Assembly: GCA_043803805.1 (NCBI GenBank)
Contig: JAZDJP010000031.1
Coordinates: forward strand, 8,176 to 72,175
Source: JAZDJP01 sp043803805
GTDB lineage: Bacteria; Planctomycetota; JAZDJP01
DNA: 64,000 nucleotides
Direction of reading: 5' to 3'
In this document: in pieces, positions 17,109-25,255 of the stretch
How positions within the stretch are numbered: position 1 is the stretch's first letter
How the letters are laid out: the number at the start of each line of letters is the position of its first letter
Notes under the pieces: model-generated
Database searches by the model: none
What the model was told of the DNA's origin: nothing
What the model saw: the letters and a program-made list of their open reading frames with translations, nothing else
Program-made: the position numbers and the translations under genes

Positions 17109-17933
17109 ATGGTTCTGCACAAATATGGGGGGTATCCCAGGCAGAAGGGCTGGGATGTTTTTTGCGCGTGCAGCCGGCAGATGGCGCGCCTCCAGGTGTA
17201 TCACCTCCTGAATTGCCTTCGGGCCGGAGAACGCCCCGCGGAATGCGTTCCGGCGCCGCCGCCGGGGCGGACGCTTGTCGAATTCGCGGCCGCCGCATGG
17301 ACGCCGTTTCACGCCGTTTACTTCCGCGATCCGTCGTTTCCCGGACATCACAGGGAGCCGGCCTGGCTGGCGTTTGCCGAAGGAATAGAGTCGCGCATAC
17401 GCCGGCATCCGGACATGCCTCTGGCATCGTTGACGGATTTCATCTATGACGAGTGTGTGGCGGCCAGGGTGGAGGAGGATTTGAAAAAAAACCTGGCAAC
17501 CTGGGATGAACCCTGCCCGTTCGGGGCGTTTCGTTATGATGCCCACGACGATTACGTCGCGTTGCACTTTCACAACGTGTATATGCCGGAGTCTCCGTTC
17601 GAGAAACCCGAGCGGTTGTTCCAATCGCTTCGGGATATCGCGGAGGATATCCGCCGCCGCGGGCTGGCCGTCCGCCGCATAGGCGTGGATTCGTGGATTG
17701 ATTATCTGGAGCCGTTCCAGGCGCTTTTCCCCGCGTCGTTTGCGAAGTCGCTTGCGCCGACAAGCCCCGACAACAAGGCGGGAAACGGCTGGTGGGGGCA
17801 GTTCATACTTCGCACAGGGGCGTTTCATGAAAAACGCGCCGAACGGTTGAGGCAGACACGGCGCTTCGATTATGTTCGGGCCCATGGCGAATGCGGTTTC
17901 GATGAATTTTGCGCGCACATCGCGCGGAAATGA
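17109..17933 (+). CDS. Conserved-looking hypothetical protein
   Basis: A 274-residue soluble protein with no recognised signature. Several histidines and tryptophans and an acidic C-terminal half are visible (for example YDAHDDYVALHFHNVYMP). It is preceded by a clear promoter and GGGAGAAGG, and the next gene starts 7 bases after its stop with a ribosome-binding site inside its end. It therefore looks like a true first gene of an operon with the amidohydrolase. Function unknown. Confidence 0.7.
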   Translation: MVLHKYGGYPRQKGWDVFCACSRQMARLQVYHLLNCLRAGERPAECVPAPPPGRTLVEFAAAAWTPFHAVYFRDPSFPGHHREPAWLAFAEGIESRIRRHPDMPLASLTDFIYDECVAARVEEDLKKNLATWDEPCPFGAFRYDAHDDYVALHFHNVYMPESPFEKPERLFQSLRDIAEDIRRRGLAVRRIGVDSWIDYLEPFQALFPASFAKSLAPTSPDNKAGNGWWGQFILRTGAFHEKRAERLRQTRRFDYVRAHGECGFDEFCAHIARK

Positions 17934-17940
17934 GGTGGTC

Positions 17941-18765
17941 ATGGCAAAACCTTCCCGCATCATCAATGTTCATACCCATTTGCATCACGATCAGGACCTG
18001 GATGCCCGCCTTCGGTTGTGGCGGGAATGGAACGTCCAGAAGGTCTGTATTCAGACGCTCGCCTCGAAACCGGGCGAGCGGTTTTGCAACGACGAGGTGG
18101 CGGCGCTCATCCAGAAATATCCGGACATCATCGTCGGATTCGGCAAGGTGGATTTGGGCTTCACGCCGGACGGTCCGGAGGCAATCGACCGATTGAAGGA
18201 TCAGGGCTTCACGGGTTTGAAATTCATCTGGCCGTCTTACCCCTATGACGACGAGCGCTACTATCCGTTGTACGAGCGCGCGCAGGTGCTGTCGATGCCG
18301 ATTTTGTTCCACACCGGATTTTCGTCGATTCAGCCGGCGGACGGCGCCAACCGGATTTCCGTCGAGAAGATGCGCGCGGCGCGTCTGGACACCATCGGAA
18401 GGGCGTTCCCGAAGTTACGGATGATCATGGCGCATTTGGGAAATCCGGAATTCCACGTCGGGTTGGACATCATCACGGAGTTCCCGAATATCTGGGCCGA
18501 GTTTTCCGGCGCCGGCGGCTCGAAGTGGCGGGAGACGACGCTCCGAAAGGTTTTCGCGCCGCTTCCGGGAGCGAATATGGCCGACCCGGAGGAGAATCAG
18601 GCGTTGCGCTGGTTCGGAAAACTGTGCTTTGCGACGGACAACCCCGACCCGCCGAAGTGGGTCAACCTGTGCCTGCGATTGATGGACGAGTTGCAGATCC
18701 CGGACGATATTCGTGAACGCTTCTGGTGGCGGAACGCGGCGGGCGTCCTGCAGATCAGATTGTAA
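17941..18765 (+). CDS. Amidohydrolase-family (TIM-barrel) metal-dependent hydrolase
   Basis: A 274-residue protein of the amidohydrolase_2/ACMSD-like type. HTHLH at 11-15 supplies the first metal ligands, GLKFIWPSY, LFHTGF and MAHLGN supply further barrel residues, and ATDNPDP carries the catalytic aspartate near the C-terminus. It may hydrolyse or decarboxylate a small organic substrate. GAGGTGG directly before the ATG at 17941 supports this start over the longer frame from 17872, which overlaps the previous gene. Confidence 0.83.
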   Translation: MAKPSRIINVHTHLHHDQDLDARLRLWREWNVQKVCIQTLASKPGERFCNDEVAALIQKYPDIIVGFGKVDLGFTPDGPEAIDRLKDQGFTGLKFIWPSYPYDDERYYPLYERAQVLSMPILFHTGFSSIQPADGANRISVEKMRAARLDTIGRAFPKLRMIMAHLGNPEFHVGLDIITEFPNIWAEFSGAGGSKWRETTLRKVFAPLPGANMADPEENQALRWFGKLCFATDNPDPPKWVNLCLRLMDELQIPDDIRERFWWRNAAGVLQIRL

Positions 18766-18868
18766 AATGGGAAATGGAATAAAGTGATGTCCCCGGAAAT
18801 CCCCCGGGAATTCCCCATGGGGATGACCTGATCGCCCTGTGCCGGAAACCGTGAGAAAAGGAGGTCGT

Positions 18869-20473
18869 GTGAGCGAGGCGATTTCTGAATACGATCTGCT
18901 CATTCAGCACGGCAGGGTTATCGACGGCACCGGCGCGCCCGGTGTGGCGGCCGACGTGGGCGTCCGCGGCGGGCGCATTGCGGCCGTCGGGCCGCGCCTG
19001 GAGGGCCGTGCGGGGCGCGTGATCGATGCCGGCGGGCGGGTCGTCGCGCCGGGATTTATCGATATGCACTCGCATTCGGACTTCAGCGTGACGAGCGCTC
19101 CCGAGGCGGCGAATAAAGTGCGCCAGGGCGTCACAACCGAGGTGGTGGGGAATTGCGGATTTTCTCCGGCGCCCGTGCGTTCCCGGACTCTGGAATTGCT
19201 GAAAGAATACTCGGGCTTCATGGGATCGCGTCTGTCCTGGGATTGGCAGAGCCTGGGGGAGTTTTACGAGCGCGTCCGCGAGCGCGGTTGCGCCATGAAC
19301 CTCGTGCCGCTGGTGGGTCACGGCACCGTGCGCACTGCCGTCATGGGTTTCGACAACCGTCCTCCCGCCGCCGCCGAACTGCTGGAGATGCAGCGTCTGG
19401 TGGGCGAGGCCATGGAGGATGGCGCGTTCGGTATCTCGACGGGGCTTATTTACGCGCCGGGATTCTACGGAGAGACGGCGGAGCTGGCGGCGCTTGCCGG
19501 GGTTGTGCGTGACGGGGGCGGGATGTATGCCACCCACCTCCGCGGAGAAGGTTCCGCGCTGGAGACCGCGATGGCGGAGGCCCTTCGCATCGGTGAAGAA
19601 GCCCGCGTCCCCGTGCAGATTTCCCATATTAAAGCGTCGGGGCGGGAGAACTGGGGGAAGATGACGCGCGCCCTTCAGATGATCGACGAGGCCCGCGCGC
19701 GCGGCTTGGATGTGACGGCGGATATATATCCCTACATCGCGTCCAGCACGACCATGACCAGTCTCTTCCCCGCCTGGACTCTGGAGGGCGGAATAGAGCG
19801 TTTTGTCACGCGCCTTACCGATCCGGCGACGCGCCGGCGCATCGTGGATGAGGTGCAGGGCGGGCGGGAAAGATGGTCGCAGAGCAACGGCTCCCTGCGC
19901 TGGGACGAGATTGTGGTGTCGTCATGCCAAGAGCAGAAGGCGTTTGAGGGGAAGACGGTGGCCGAGATGGCGGCGGCGACGGGCCGGGACCCGGCTTGCG
20001 CCATGATGGATCTCCTGGTGGCGGAAAAGGGAAAGGTCGAGGTCATCCTGTTCAAGATGTCGGAGGAGAATGTCGCGCTGGGCATCGCCCACCCGCAGGT
20101 GATGATCGGCTCCGATTCCCTCGCGCGCGCGGCGGGGCGCGGTGGCAAACCGCATCCGCGCGGTTACGGCACATTTCCGCGCGTGCTGGGGAAATACGCG
20201 CGCCGGGAGCGCCGGATCACGCTGGAAGACGGCGTGCGCAAGATGACCTCGATGGCGGCGGCAAAACTCGGGCTCGCCGACCGGGGCGTGCTGGCCGCGG
20301 GCAAGGCGGCGGACATCACGATCTTCGACGCCGCCACGGTGGGCGACCGGGCCACCTTCGCGGATCCGGAACAGTTTCCGGAAGGGATCGATTACGTCAT
20401 GGTGAATGGCCGGATCGTGGTCGAGCACGGCGTGCAACACCCTGTGTTGCCGGGGCGGGTGTTGAAGAAATGA
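18869..20473 (+). CDS. N-acyl-D-amino-acid deacylase family amidohydrolase
   Basis: A 534-residue protein of the D-aminoacylase family, expected to release D-amino acids from N-acyl forms. DMHSHSD (65-71) is the metal site, GNCGFSPAP around residue 95 carries the family cysteine ligand, and ATHLRGEG, QISHIKASG and IGSDSL continue the barrel motifs. The GTG at 18869 has a near-perfect AAAGGAGG 5 bases upstream and was preferred to GTG 18839. Together with the M55 peptidase and the amidohydrolase next door it suggests catabolism of D-amino-acid derivatives. Confidence 0.88.
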   Translation: MSEAISEYDLLIQHGRVIDGTGAPGVAADVGVRGGRIAAVGPRLEGRAGRVIDAGGRVVAPGFIDMHSHSDFSVTSAPEAANKVRQGVTTEVVGNCGFSPAPVRSRTLELLKEYSGFMGSRLSWDWQSLGEFYERVRERGCAMNLVPLVGHGTVRTAVMGFDNRPPAAAELLEMQRLVGEAMEDGAFGISTGLIYAPGFYGETAELAALAGVVRDGGGMYATHLRGEGSALETAMAEALRIGEEARVPVQISHIKASGRENWGKMTRALQMIDEARARGLDVTADIYPYIASSTTMTSLFPAWTLEGGIERFVTRLTDPATRRRIVDEVQGGRERWSQSNGSLRWDEIVVSSCQEQKAFEGKTVAEMAAATGRDPACAMMDLLVAEKGKVEVILFKMSEENVALGIAHPQVMIGSDSLARAAGRGGKPHPRGYGTFPRVLGKYARRERRITLEDGVRKMTSMAAAKLGLADRGVLAAGKAADITIFDAATVGDRATFADPEQFPEGIDYVMVNGRIVVEHGVQHPVLPGRVLKK

Positions 20474-20516
20474 TCAACCCCGCAGAATTTCGAAGTCAAC
20501 GGTTCCTTTCGTCCCC

Positions 20517-21011
20517 ATGTCCATAAATAGCGCACGCCACTTCGACAAGGTCATTTTGGATTCCTACGAGGAGACCCCGTGCTCGCCGACCTTCGAGGAG
20601 TTTTCCGGGAATGTCCAGGGCATTCGCATCAACGCTCCGGACCGGGTCAAGGTTCGCTTCGGGGCCGGTGAGATCAGTCCGAACAGTAGGATCCCGTTCT
20701 GCGTGGCGATGCAGTTTCAGAGCTGTTTCTTCGCCAAACTGGGCGATGTGTACAGCCACATCACCGTCGTCATGGTCGACCGGCGCAACGGACAGTCCTA
20801 CTCGGCCAGCCTCACTCCGCCGGATCCGACGTCCGAGGATGTGCGCAACCCGAACATATCTCCGGAGATTTTGGCCGCTTCGACGGAACAGATGTTCATC
20901 AATGTCAACCTCGTGAACTACCTGCCGCTTCCGGCTGTGAAGACTGTTTACGACCTCTATGCGACTCTCGCAGGCGAGAAATCGAACTCCCTGGTGATCG
21001 AGATCCGATGA
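20517..21011 (+). CDS. Hypothetical protein, 164 residues
   Basis: A complete frame with no signal peptide, no membrane segment and no recognised domain. It is rich in beta-type hydrophobic patterning (for example CVAMQFQSCFFAKLGDVYSHITVVMVD). No clear ribosome-binding site precedes the ATG. It follows the deacylase by 43 bases on the same strand. Confidence 0.5.
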   Translation: MSINSARHFDKVILDSYEETPCSPTFEEFSGNVQGIRINAPDRVKVRFGAGEISPNSRIPFCVAMQFQSCFFAKLGDVYSHITVVMVDRRNGQSYSASLTPPDPTSEDVRNPNISPEILAASTEQMFINVNLVNYLPLPAVKTVYDLYATLAGEKSNSLVIEIR

Positions 21012-21077
21012 CACGGCGCGATGCAAAGTGTTCTTTTCGGAATGGAGAAAGCGCCGGGCCGCGTTTTGACGCGTGGC

Positions 21078-21271
21078 CAGCCGGGGCGGCCGAGGAGAAA
21101 AGAGCGAGTGGATCCATGGAAAACGGCGAGTGTCCCCGGAATATCTTCGGAATATCTTGACAGCCGGGGCGGCCGAGGAGAAAAGAGCGAGTGGATCCAT
21201 GGAAAACGGCGAGTGTCCCCGGAATATCCGGAATATCGAGACCGGAATATCGAGACCGGAATATCGAAATC
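21078..21271. repeat. 84-nt tandem duplication with GGAATATC iterons
   Basis: A 68-bp block beginning CAGCCGGGGCGGCCGAGGAG is exactly repeated at 21078-21145 and 21162-21229 (84-base period). Six GGAATATC octamers lie in the two copies and after them, the last three spaced as CGGAATATCGAGAC units of 14 bases. Two adjoining octamers form the palindrome GATATTCCGGAATATC when read on both strands. They sit just upstream of a membrane-protein gene and could be a regulator-binding array. Confidence 0.75.
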
Positions 21272-21309
21272 CCCTTGACCCCGACGCCGCATCCGCGCAT
21301 GATGAATCC

Positions 21310-21777
21310 ATGCCCGCCGGCGCCCTGAATGAACTCATCCCCGTTCTCCAGATGGCCGTTGGCCCGGTGATTTTGATTTCCGCGGTCGGACTGCTGCTGC
21401 TCACGCTCTCCAACCGCTTCGGGCGGGTGATCGACCGGTCGCGCATCCTGTGCCGGGAGATCCGGCAGGCATCGGGGGCGGAACGGGATCGCGCCGCCGC
21501 CCAGGTGAAAATTCTCCTGCGACGGGCGGTGTTCATCCGCCGATCCATCATCCTGGCCGCGGTGAGTGCGCTCCTGTCGGCGCTGCTCGTCATCACCATC
21601 TTTCTTCTGGCGCTCTTGGATGGTGACATTGCCGGGCTCATCGCGCTCCTCTTCACGGGCGCTCTCGCCGCGCTCGTCGGATCGCTCGTGGAACTTCTCC
21701 GGGACATCAACCTCTCCCTGGAGGCGTTGAAACTCGAACTGGGGACGGACGCCGCCCCGGCCCCGTCGGCGGGATAG
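21310..21777 (+). CDS. DUF2721-type membrane protein
   Basis: A 155-residue membrane protein. An N-terminal helix (MAVGPVILISAVGLLLLTL), the cytoplasmic motif SNRFGRVIDRSRIL, and two more hydrophobic helices around residues 75-125 match the DUF2721 layout. The role of the family is unknown. The ATG at 21310 was chosen over in-frame codons in the upstream tandem repeat. A run of GGAATATC elements precedes it and may regulate it. Confidence 0.7.
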   Translation: MPAGALNELIPVLQMAVGPVILISAVGLLLLTLSNRFGRVIDRSRILCREIRQASGAERDRAAAQVKILLRRAVFIRRSIILAAVSALLSALLVITIFLLALLDGDIAGLIALLFTGALAALVGSLVELLRDINLSLEALKLELGTDAAPAPSAG

Positions 21778-22092
21778 ACCGCCGCGTCGAGGAACCGGAT
21801 GCGGCCTCTCCGGCCCCGCCATGCGCGCCACGCCACAACGGTTGTCGAAAGAGCGGCACACCAGTCAATGAACTGCGGCGGGGGAGGTGTGCTTTCGCGA
21901 TCGGGAGGCGAGCCAGGCAAGGATTATGGCGTGACAGCGTGTCTGTCGGCAGGTGGACGTGTGGCGATGCCTGATACAGGTTGTCGGACGTATGAATAAG
22001 AGGGAATCGGCCAAGCGCTCGCTATCCTCAAGCGTGGATCATGACGCATTGTCTTCTCTTGCGGTCGAGAAACGATCCAGGCCCGATGGCGT
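21778..22092. other. Gene-free spacer
   Basis: About 315 bases with no supported gene, RNA or repeat. Short open frames here lack ribosome-binding sites and recognisable sequence. Confidence 0.5.
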
Positions 22093-22332
22093 TTACCAGA
22101 AGTGCCGATTTGCGAACGCGTGACCGGATCCGTGTTTCAAATACCGCTCGAGATTTCGCGCTTTCTCGTCACTATCGAACCATACGGATGCGACCATTTT
22201 CCACGGGACGTATGGGGCGGTAAAAGGTGATTTCCCGGCGTTGTGTTCCCGCAACCGTTTTTCGATATCGGTGGTCAATCCGATGTAACGTCGGCTGGGG
22301 TGGGAGAGACTTTTCAGAAAGTAGACGAACAT
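22093..22332 (-). CDS. GIY-YIG nuclease-domain protein
   Basis: A 79-residue single-domain protein of the small GIY-YIG (UPF0213-like) group. VYFLKS stands for the GIY strand, RRYIGLT for YIG, DIEKRLREHNAG carries the conserved arginine, and the final N-rich segment ends the domain. These proteins are proposed DNA-processing nucleases of unclear role. The ATG at 22332 gives the normal domain start; the longer frame runs into hairpin-rich sequence. It marks the left edge of the accessory region. Confidence 0.8.
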   Translation of the reverse strand: MFVYFLKSLSHPSRRYIGLTTDIEKRLREHNAGKSPFTAPYVPWKMVASVWFDSDEKARNLERYLKHGSGHAFANRHFW

Positions 22333-22352
22333 GGTGGATGGTTGAAGTTGTG

Positions 22353-22458
22353 CCCTGCTTCGCCATTTCCTGAATACGCAGACGGCTACGCAGGGCATTC
22401 TGCGTAGCCCTGCTCCGCCGTCCCTGAAGGCGCAGACGGTTCCGCAGGGCGAAGCAGA
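22353..22458. repeat. Imperfect tandem/inverted repeat next to the tRNA-like scar
   Basis: Two about 50-base units share CCCTGCTYCGCC...CCTGAA..CGCAGACGG.T.CGCAGGGC, and the outer ends CCCTGCTTCGCC and GGGCGAAGCAG are reverse complements, so the block can fold. It ends where the tRNA-like sequence begins. Confidence 0.5.
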
Positions 22459-22809
22459 ATGGAGGCGGGGGGAATCGAACCCTCTACGACCGTTTCGCGT
22501 GAGTTGAACACGGCAGGGCCAATCACGAATTCAAACGGTCCCGCAACGTCACAACTTGGACAACCTCAAAAAGATAACGATTGCTTCCCTGTCGAGGGAA
22601 GGGCGGTTGTTGACGCCAAGGTGAATACGGACGAACTCCCGAAAAACACAACAGACGCACAACGGGAACACAACAGGCGCACAATGGAATCGCCCACGAT
22701 TCCCGCATTGCCGGCGGACCTCGCGGCCCTTGTTGCGATGTGGGACAAGTTGCCCGCCACGGCCCGCCAGACGTTGCTGACGCTGGCCCAGCAACTGGCC
22801 GGGAAGTGA
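22459..22809 (+). pseudogene. Probable integrase-tail remnant or small accessory protein
   Basis: A 116-codon frame starts in the tRNA-like scar (MEAGGIEPSTTVSREL) and ends with an amphipathic segment, PTIPALPADLAALVAMWDKL..., that resembles tails found beside integrase attachment sites in planctomycete-type islands. A 41-residue product from ATG 22684 is possible. I read it mainly as a remnant; no function is assigned. Confidence 0.3.
22460..22490 (-). other. tRNA/tmRNA 3'-end-like fragment, probable attachment-site scar
   Basis: On the minus strand GGGTTCGATTCCCC followed by CGCCTCCA looks like a T-arm and acceptor 3' strand, as at the end of tmRNA or a tRNA. No 5' part is present and one stem pair is mismatched. 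Plus-strand translation across it gives MEAGGIEPSTT, the kind of peptide often seen where integrase genes run into tRNA ends. It does not match the tRNA-Asp at 31.7 kb, so it is more likely the scar of a different or earlier integration. Confidence 0.45.
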
Positions 22810-22861
22810 TTGGAGGGAATATGCGTTTCGACTCATCAAGAGGGTTCCTGGGGGATTCTGG

Positions 22862-22925
22862 CATAGACCGCCAGTTTCCGCCATAGGCCGCCAGTTGGAT
22901 ATGTAGGGAATTGGCGGTCTATGGA
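22862..22925. promoter_or_regulatory. Left CATAGACCGCCA palindromic element
   Basis: CATAGACCGCCA (22862-22873) and TGGCGGTCTATG (22912-22923) are reverse complements, with an internal CCATAGGCCGCCAGTTGG copy between. A 20-bp part (22906-22925) is repeated exactly in inverted orientation at 29850-29869. It precedes the DUF5681 gene by about 50 bases and may be a replication, operator or terminator-like site. Confidence 0.6.
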
Positions 22926-22976
22926 GTCCCAAAGGGTGCGGAATAAGCGGAAAAAGCGAATTAAGGGAGGTGGGCC

Positions 22977-23441
22977 ATGGATGAATCAAATATGAGTAAT
23001 GAAAATGATATGAAAGAACAAGAACGGGTTTCTGATGCCAACCCGGCAAAACCAGCGGGGCGCGAGGGGAATCTTGTCCCGTGGAAAAAGGGCCAGTCAG
23101 GAAACCCCGCCGGGAGGCCAAAGGGCGTTCGGTACCTTTCCGAAATCTATCGGGAACTTCTCCAAGAGGTTTGCCCATCCGACAAGCGAAAGCGGGTGTG
23201 GGGGGAAGTGATAGCCGAGCGGATGTTCAAGGAGGCCATCCACGGGAAACGGTGTATTCAGGCGGCGGCGGAAATTGCGGATCGTATAGACGGAAAACCG
23301 AGGCAGGCGATTGAGATTACGCCGCCTCCTGTGGAGAAGAAGCCGGAATACGACTGGTCAAGCATTCCGCTTGCCGATCGCATCGCCGTTTTGAGAATCC
23401 TAGAGAAATCCCAGCCGGTGGGGTATTTGCAAAATCGCTGA
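22977..23441 (+). CDS. DUF5681 domain protein
   Basis: A 154-residue protein with WKKGQSGNPAGRPKG at about residues 36-50, the signature of DUF5681, a family common in phages and integrative elements and of unknown role. The N-terminus is charged and likely disordered, and the C-terminus is basic. GGGAGGTGGG precedes the ATG. It is the first cargo gene after the left palindromic element. Confidence 0.75.
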   Translation: MDESNMSNENDMKEQERVSDANPAKPAGREGNLVPWKKGQSGNPAGRPKGVRYLSEIYRELLQEVCPSDKRKRVWGEVIAERMFKEAIHGKRCIQAAAEIADRIDGKPRQAIEITPPPVEKKPEYDWSSIPLADRIAVLRILEKSQPVGYLQNR

Positions 23442-23495
23442 TGTTTCTCTGCTTATCAACGAAGGGAACAGGAGCATTCGTCTCGGGAATGCCCT

Positions 23496-23523
23496 TTGAC
23501 GCCCCCCACGCCCGGGGTAGAAT
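23496..23523 (+). promoter_or_regulatory. Promoter of the candidate structured RNA
   Basis: TTGACG (23496-23501), 16 bases, then TAGAAT (23518-23523). Transcription would start near 23530 and run through the folded region to the T-run at 23750. Confidence 0.5.
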
Positions 23524-23529
23524 GACCGA

Positions 23530-23757
23530 CGGTTTGAGGGACAGTTTCACAGGAGGTCTTATTGACCCACGCGTCACGTTGACGTAATCAACTCGAACAC
23601 CAACGCAGGTCGTTGCCACTATCAAATCGCCAGTTTGAAAAGGGAGGCAGAGGCTTGTCTGTTGGTGCCCGAAAGGGCACCAGCATGATGAAGCCGCCCT
23701 CCCGAAGGCTCTGGCGAGCCTGATAGTGGGTGGTGGAGTCGGCTGGTGCTCTTTTTT
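23530..23757 (+). ncRNA. Candidate structured noncoding RNA with a three-way junction
   Basis: A 366-base gap holds a strong predicted fold. P1 pairs 23616-23623 with 23722-23729 (CCACTATC/GATAGTGG). P2 is a long arm: GGGAGG 23642-23647 with CCTCCC 23698-23703, GGCTT 23652-23656 with AAGCC 23691-23695, and an 11-bp tip 23660-23670/23675-23685 capped by a GAAA tetraloop. P3 is AGGCTC-TGGC-GAGCCT at 23706-23721. A T-run follows at 23751-23756 and a promoter precedes it. No coding frame fits. It matches no RNA class I know. Confidence 0.5.
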
Positions 23758-23807
23758 GTTGTGGTGGTTGGTCAAATTGCCCTCAGGGGCTGGAAGGAGG
23801 TTGGTCA

Positions 23808-24056
23808 ATGTCCAAAATCGTTCAGGAGACAAAATGCACCTGCCGTGCCTGTGGGAACATTTGGTATTACGGTAAGGCCGAGGCGTTGGAGCAAGCAGGA
23901 AAACAAATGCAGCAACTTGGAAAGTCCATGGCGTGTTGCACCGGTTGCGCACCGGCCGCATTCCTGCCGAACCAGCAAGTAAAAGACCTTAACAAATGTC
24001 CAAAATGTAATTCAGGGGCAGTGGACAAACAGATTGTGAGGCACACGGTTGAATAA
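23808..24056 (+). CDS. Small zinc-ribbon protein
   Basis: An 82-residue cysteine-rich protein. CTCRACG, CCTGCAP and CPKC supply CxxC-type knuckles for probably one or two zinc ions, and a helical QAGKQMQQLGK segment separates them. AAGGAGG at 23793-23799 places the start at 23808. Its end overlaps the TTG start of the YidD-like gene, so the two are translationally coupled. Function unknown; the pairing suggests an envelope-related cargo module. Confidence 0.65.
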   Translation: MSKIVQETKCTCRACGNIWYYGKAEALEQAGKQMQQLGKSMACCTGCAPAAFLPNQQVKDLNKCPKCNSGAVDKQIVRHTVE

Positions 24057-24276
24057 GGTCACCATTCCTTTCATCTGGGCCGTTCGTGTTTACCAAATTG
24101 TGGGGTCCCCGATTTCTCGAAAAATTGGCATAAACTGCCGTTTTTATCCAACCTGTTCCGAGTATATGATTTTATCACTTAAAAAATACGGCGTGCTGAC
24201 GGGTTTGAAAAAGGGGATCGCTCGCTGGTTTCGGTGTAGGCCGGATAATCACCAAAGTTGCATTGATTACCCTTGA
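24049..24276 (+). CDS. yidD: YidD-like membrane protein insertion efficiency factor
   Basis: A 75-residue YidD family protein. CRFYPTCSEYMILSLKKYG and the later RWFRCRPDNHQS match the family, including its conserved cysteines. Chromosomal yidD normally lies between rnpA and yidC, where it aids insertion of membrane proteins. Here it sits in an integrative element, overlapping a zinc-ribbon gene by 8 bases and using TTG as start. It may be a transferred or second copy. Confidence 0.82.
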   Translation: MNKVTIPFIWAVRVYQIVGSPISRKIGINCRFYPTCSEYMILSLKKYGVLTGLKKGIARWFRCRPDNHQSCIDYP

Positions 24277-24369
24277 GCCATAGCAAATAGTGCAACGGAA
24301 GACGGCATAACGAAAGGAAGGAAGGTTACAAAGCAACCGCCCCCCAGGGCAAAACAGGAGGAACAAGCG

Positions 24370-25230
24370 ATGATGTCGAAACGCGTATCGGATAGGCTCG
24401 TGCGAGGAATCACGAGGTTTCAGCAGGTTCTTCTAGTTGCCAAAGACCGCGACATAAACGAGGCCGACACGGTCTCCATCATCAAGGATATGCTGGCGGA
24501 TATTTTCGGCTACGATAAATATCTCAATGTAACGAGCGAGTTTGCCATCCGCGGAACCTTCTGCGACCTTGCCGTCAAGGTCGAAAACAAAGTGGAGTTC
24601 ATGATCGAAGTCAAAGCGATCGGGCTTGAGTTGAAGGAAGGCCATCTACGCCAAGCGATTGAATATGGCGCAAACAACGGCGTTCCATGGGTTATCCTGA
24701 CGAATGGCATGGCCTGGCAAGTGTACAAGATTCGATTTGAACAACCGATCAACTACAATCCCGTATGCGAGTTCAACTTCGCCGAACTCGACGCGAAGAA
24801 TGAAGAGCATCAGGAAAAGCTTTTCATTATCTGCAAGGAAGGATTGGCCAATGACGCCCGCGAGGAGTTTCACAAGAAGATTATGACCGTCAACCGGTTT
24901 ATGCTCGGTGCCATCATTCTCAGCGATGATGTTGTGGGCGTCATCCGCCGTGAACTCCGGAAACTGTCAGGCGGCGTTTTGGTGACACACGAAGAAATCG
25001 CGATGGTTCTCGAAAGCGAAGTCTTGAAACGTGATGTATTGGAAGGGGATGAGGCAACGAAAGCTCAGGCGCGAGTGCGCAAGTTGTACGGGAAAACGTC
25101 GCGGCGTCCACGAGAGACGGAGAGCGAGAAGGCCTCTGAGCAACCGCAGGATCAACTCAAGGAGGAAGCATCTTGCCCTGATAAACTTCTGAATCAAGAC
25201 GCGCAGAAATCGGAACCGGAACAGAAATAA
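24370..25230 (+). CDS. HsdR-N-like PD-(D/E)XK nuclease-domain protein
   Basis: A 286-residue protein whose N-terminal half resembles the type I restriction HsdR N-terminal nuclease domain. TFCDLAVKV followed by FMIEVKAIG gives the D...ExK catalytic pattern, then GHLRQAIEYGANNGVPWVILTNG..W.VY. The C-terminal part is charged and low in complexity. No helicase, specificity or methylase subunit is present, so it acts alone or with unknown partners. AGGAGG lies before tandem ATGs at 24370 and 24373. It is a possible defence or nucleic-acid-processing protein. Confidence 0.75.
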   Translation: MMSKRVSDRLVRGITRFQQVLLVAKDRDINEADTVSIIKDMLADIFGYDKYLNVTSEFAIRGTFCDLAVKVENKVEFMIEVKAIGLELKEGHLRQAIEYGANNGVPWVILTNGMAWQVYKIRFEQPINYNPVCEFNFAELDAKNEEHQEKLFIICKEGLANDAREEFHKKIMTVNRFMLGAIILSDDVVGVIRRELRKLSGGVLVTHEEIAMVLESEVLKRDVLEGDEATKAQARVRKLYGKTSRRPRETESEKASEQPQDQLKEEASCPDKLLNQDAQKSEPEQK

Positions 25231-25255
25231 AGACGCTTGCCCTGGGCAACTTTAA

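Noticed and set aside
21078..21271. CRISPR array at the tandem repeats
   Set aside because: Only two long copies with a 16-base gap and short octamers. Repeat and spacer sizes do not fit and there are no cas genes.
22460..22490. A second functional tRNA gene
   Set aside because: Only a T-arm and acceptor-like 3' part is present; no D-arm or anticodon arm could be built upstream on the minus strand.
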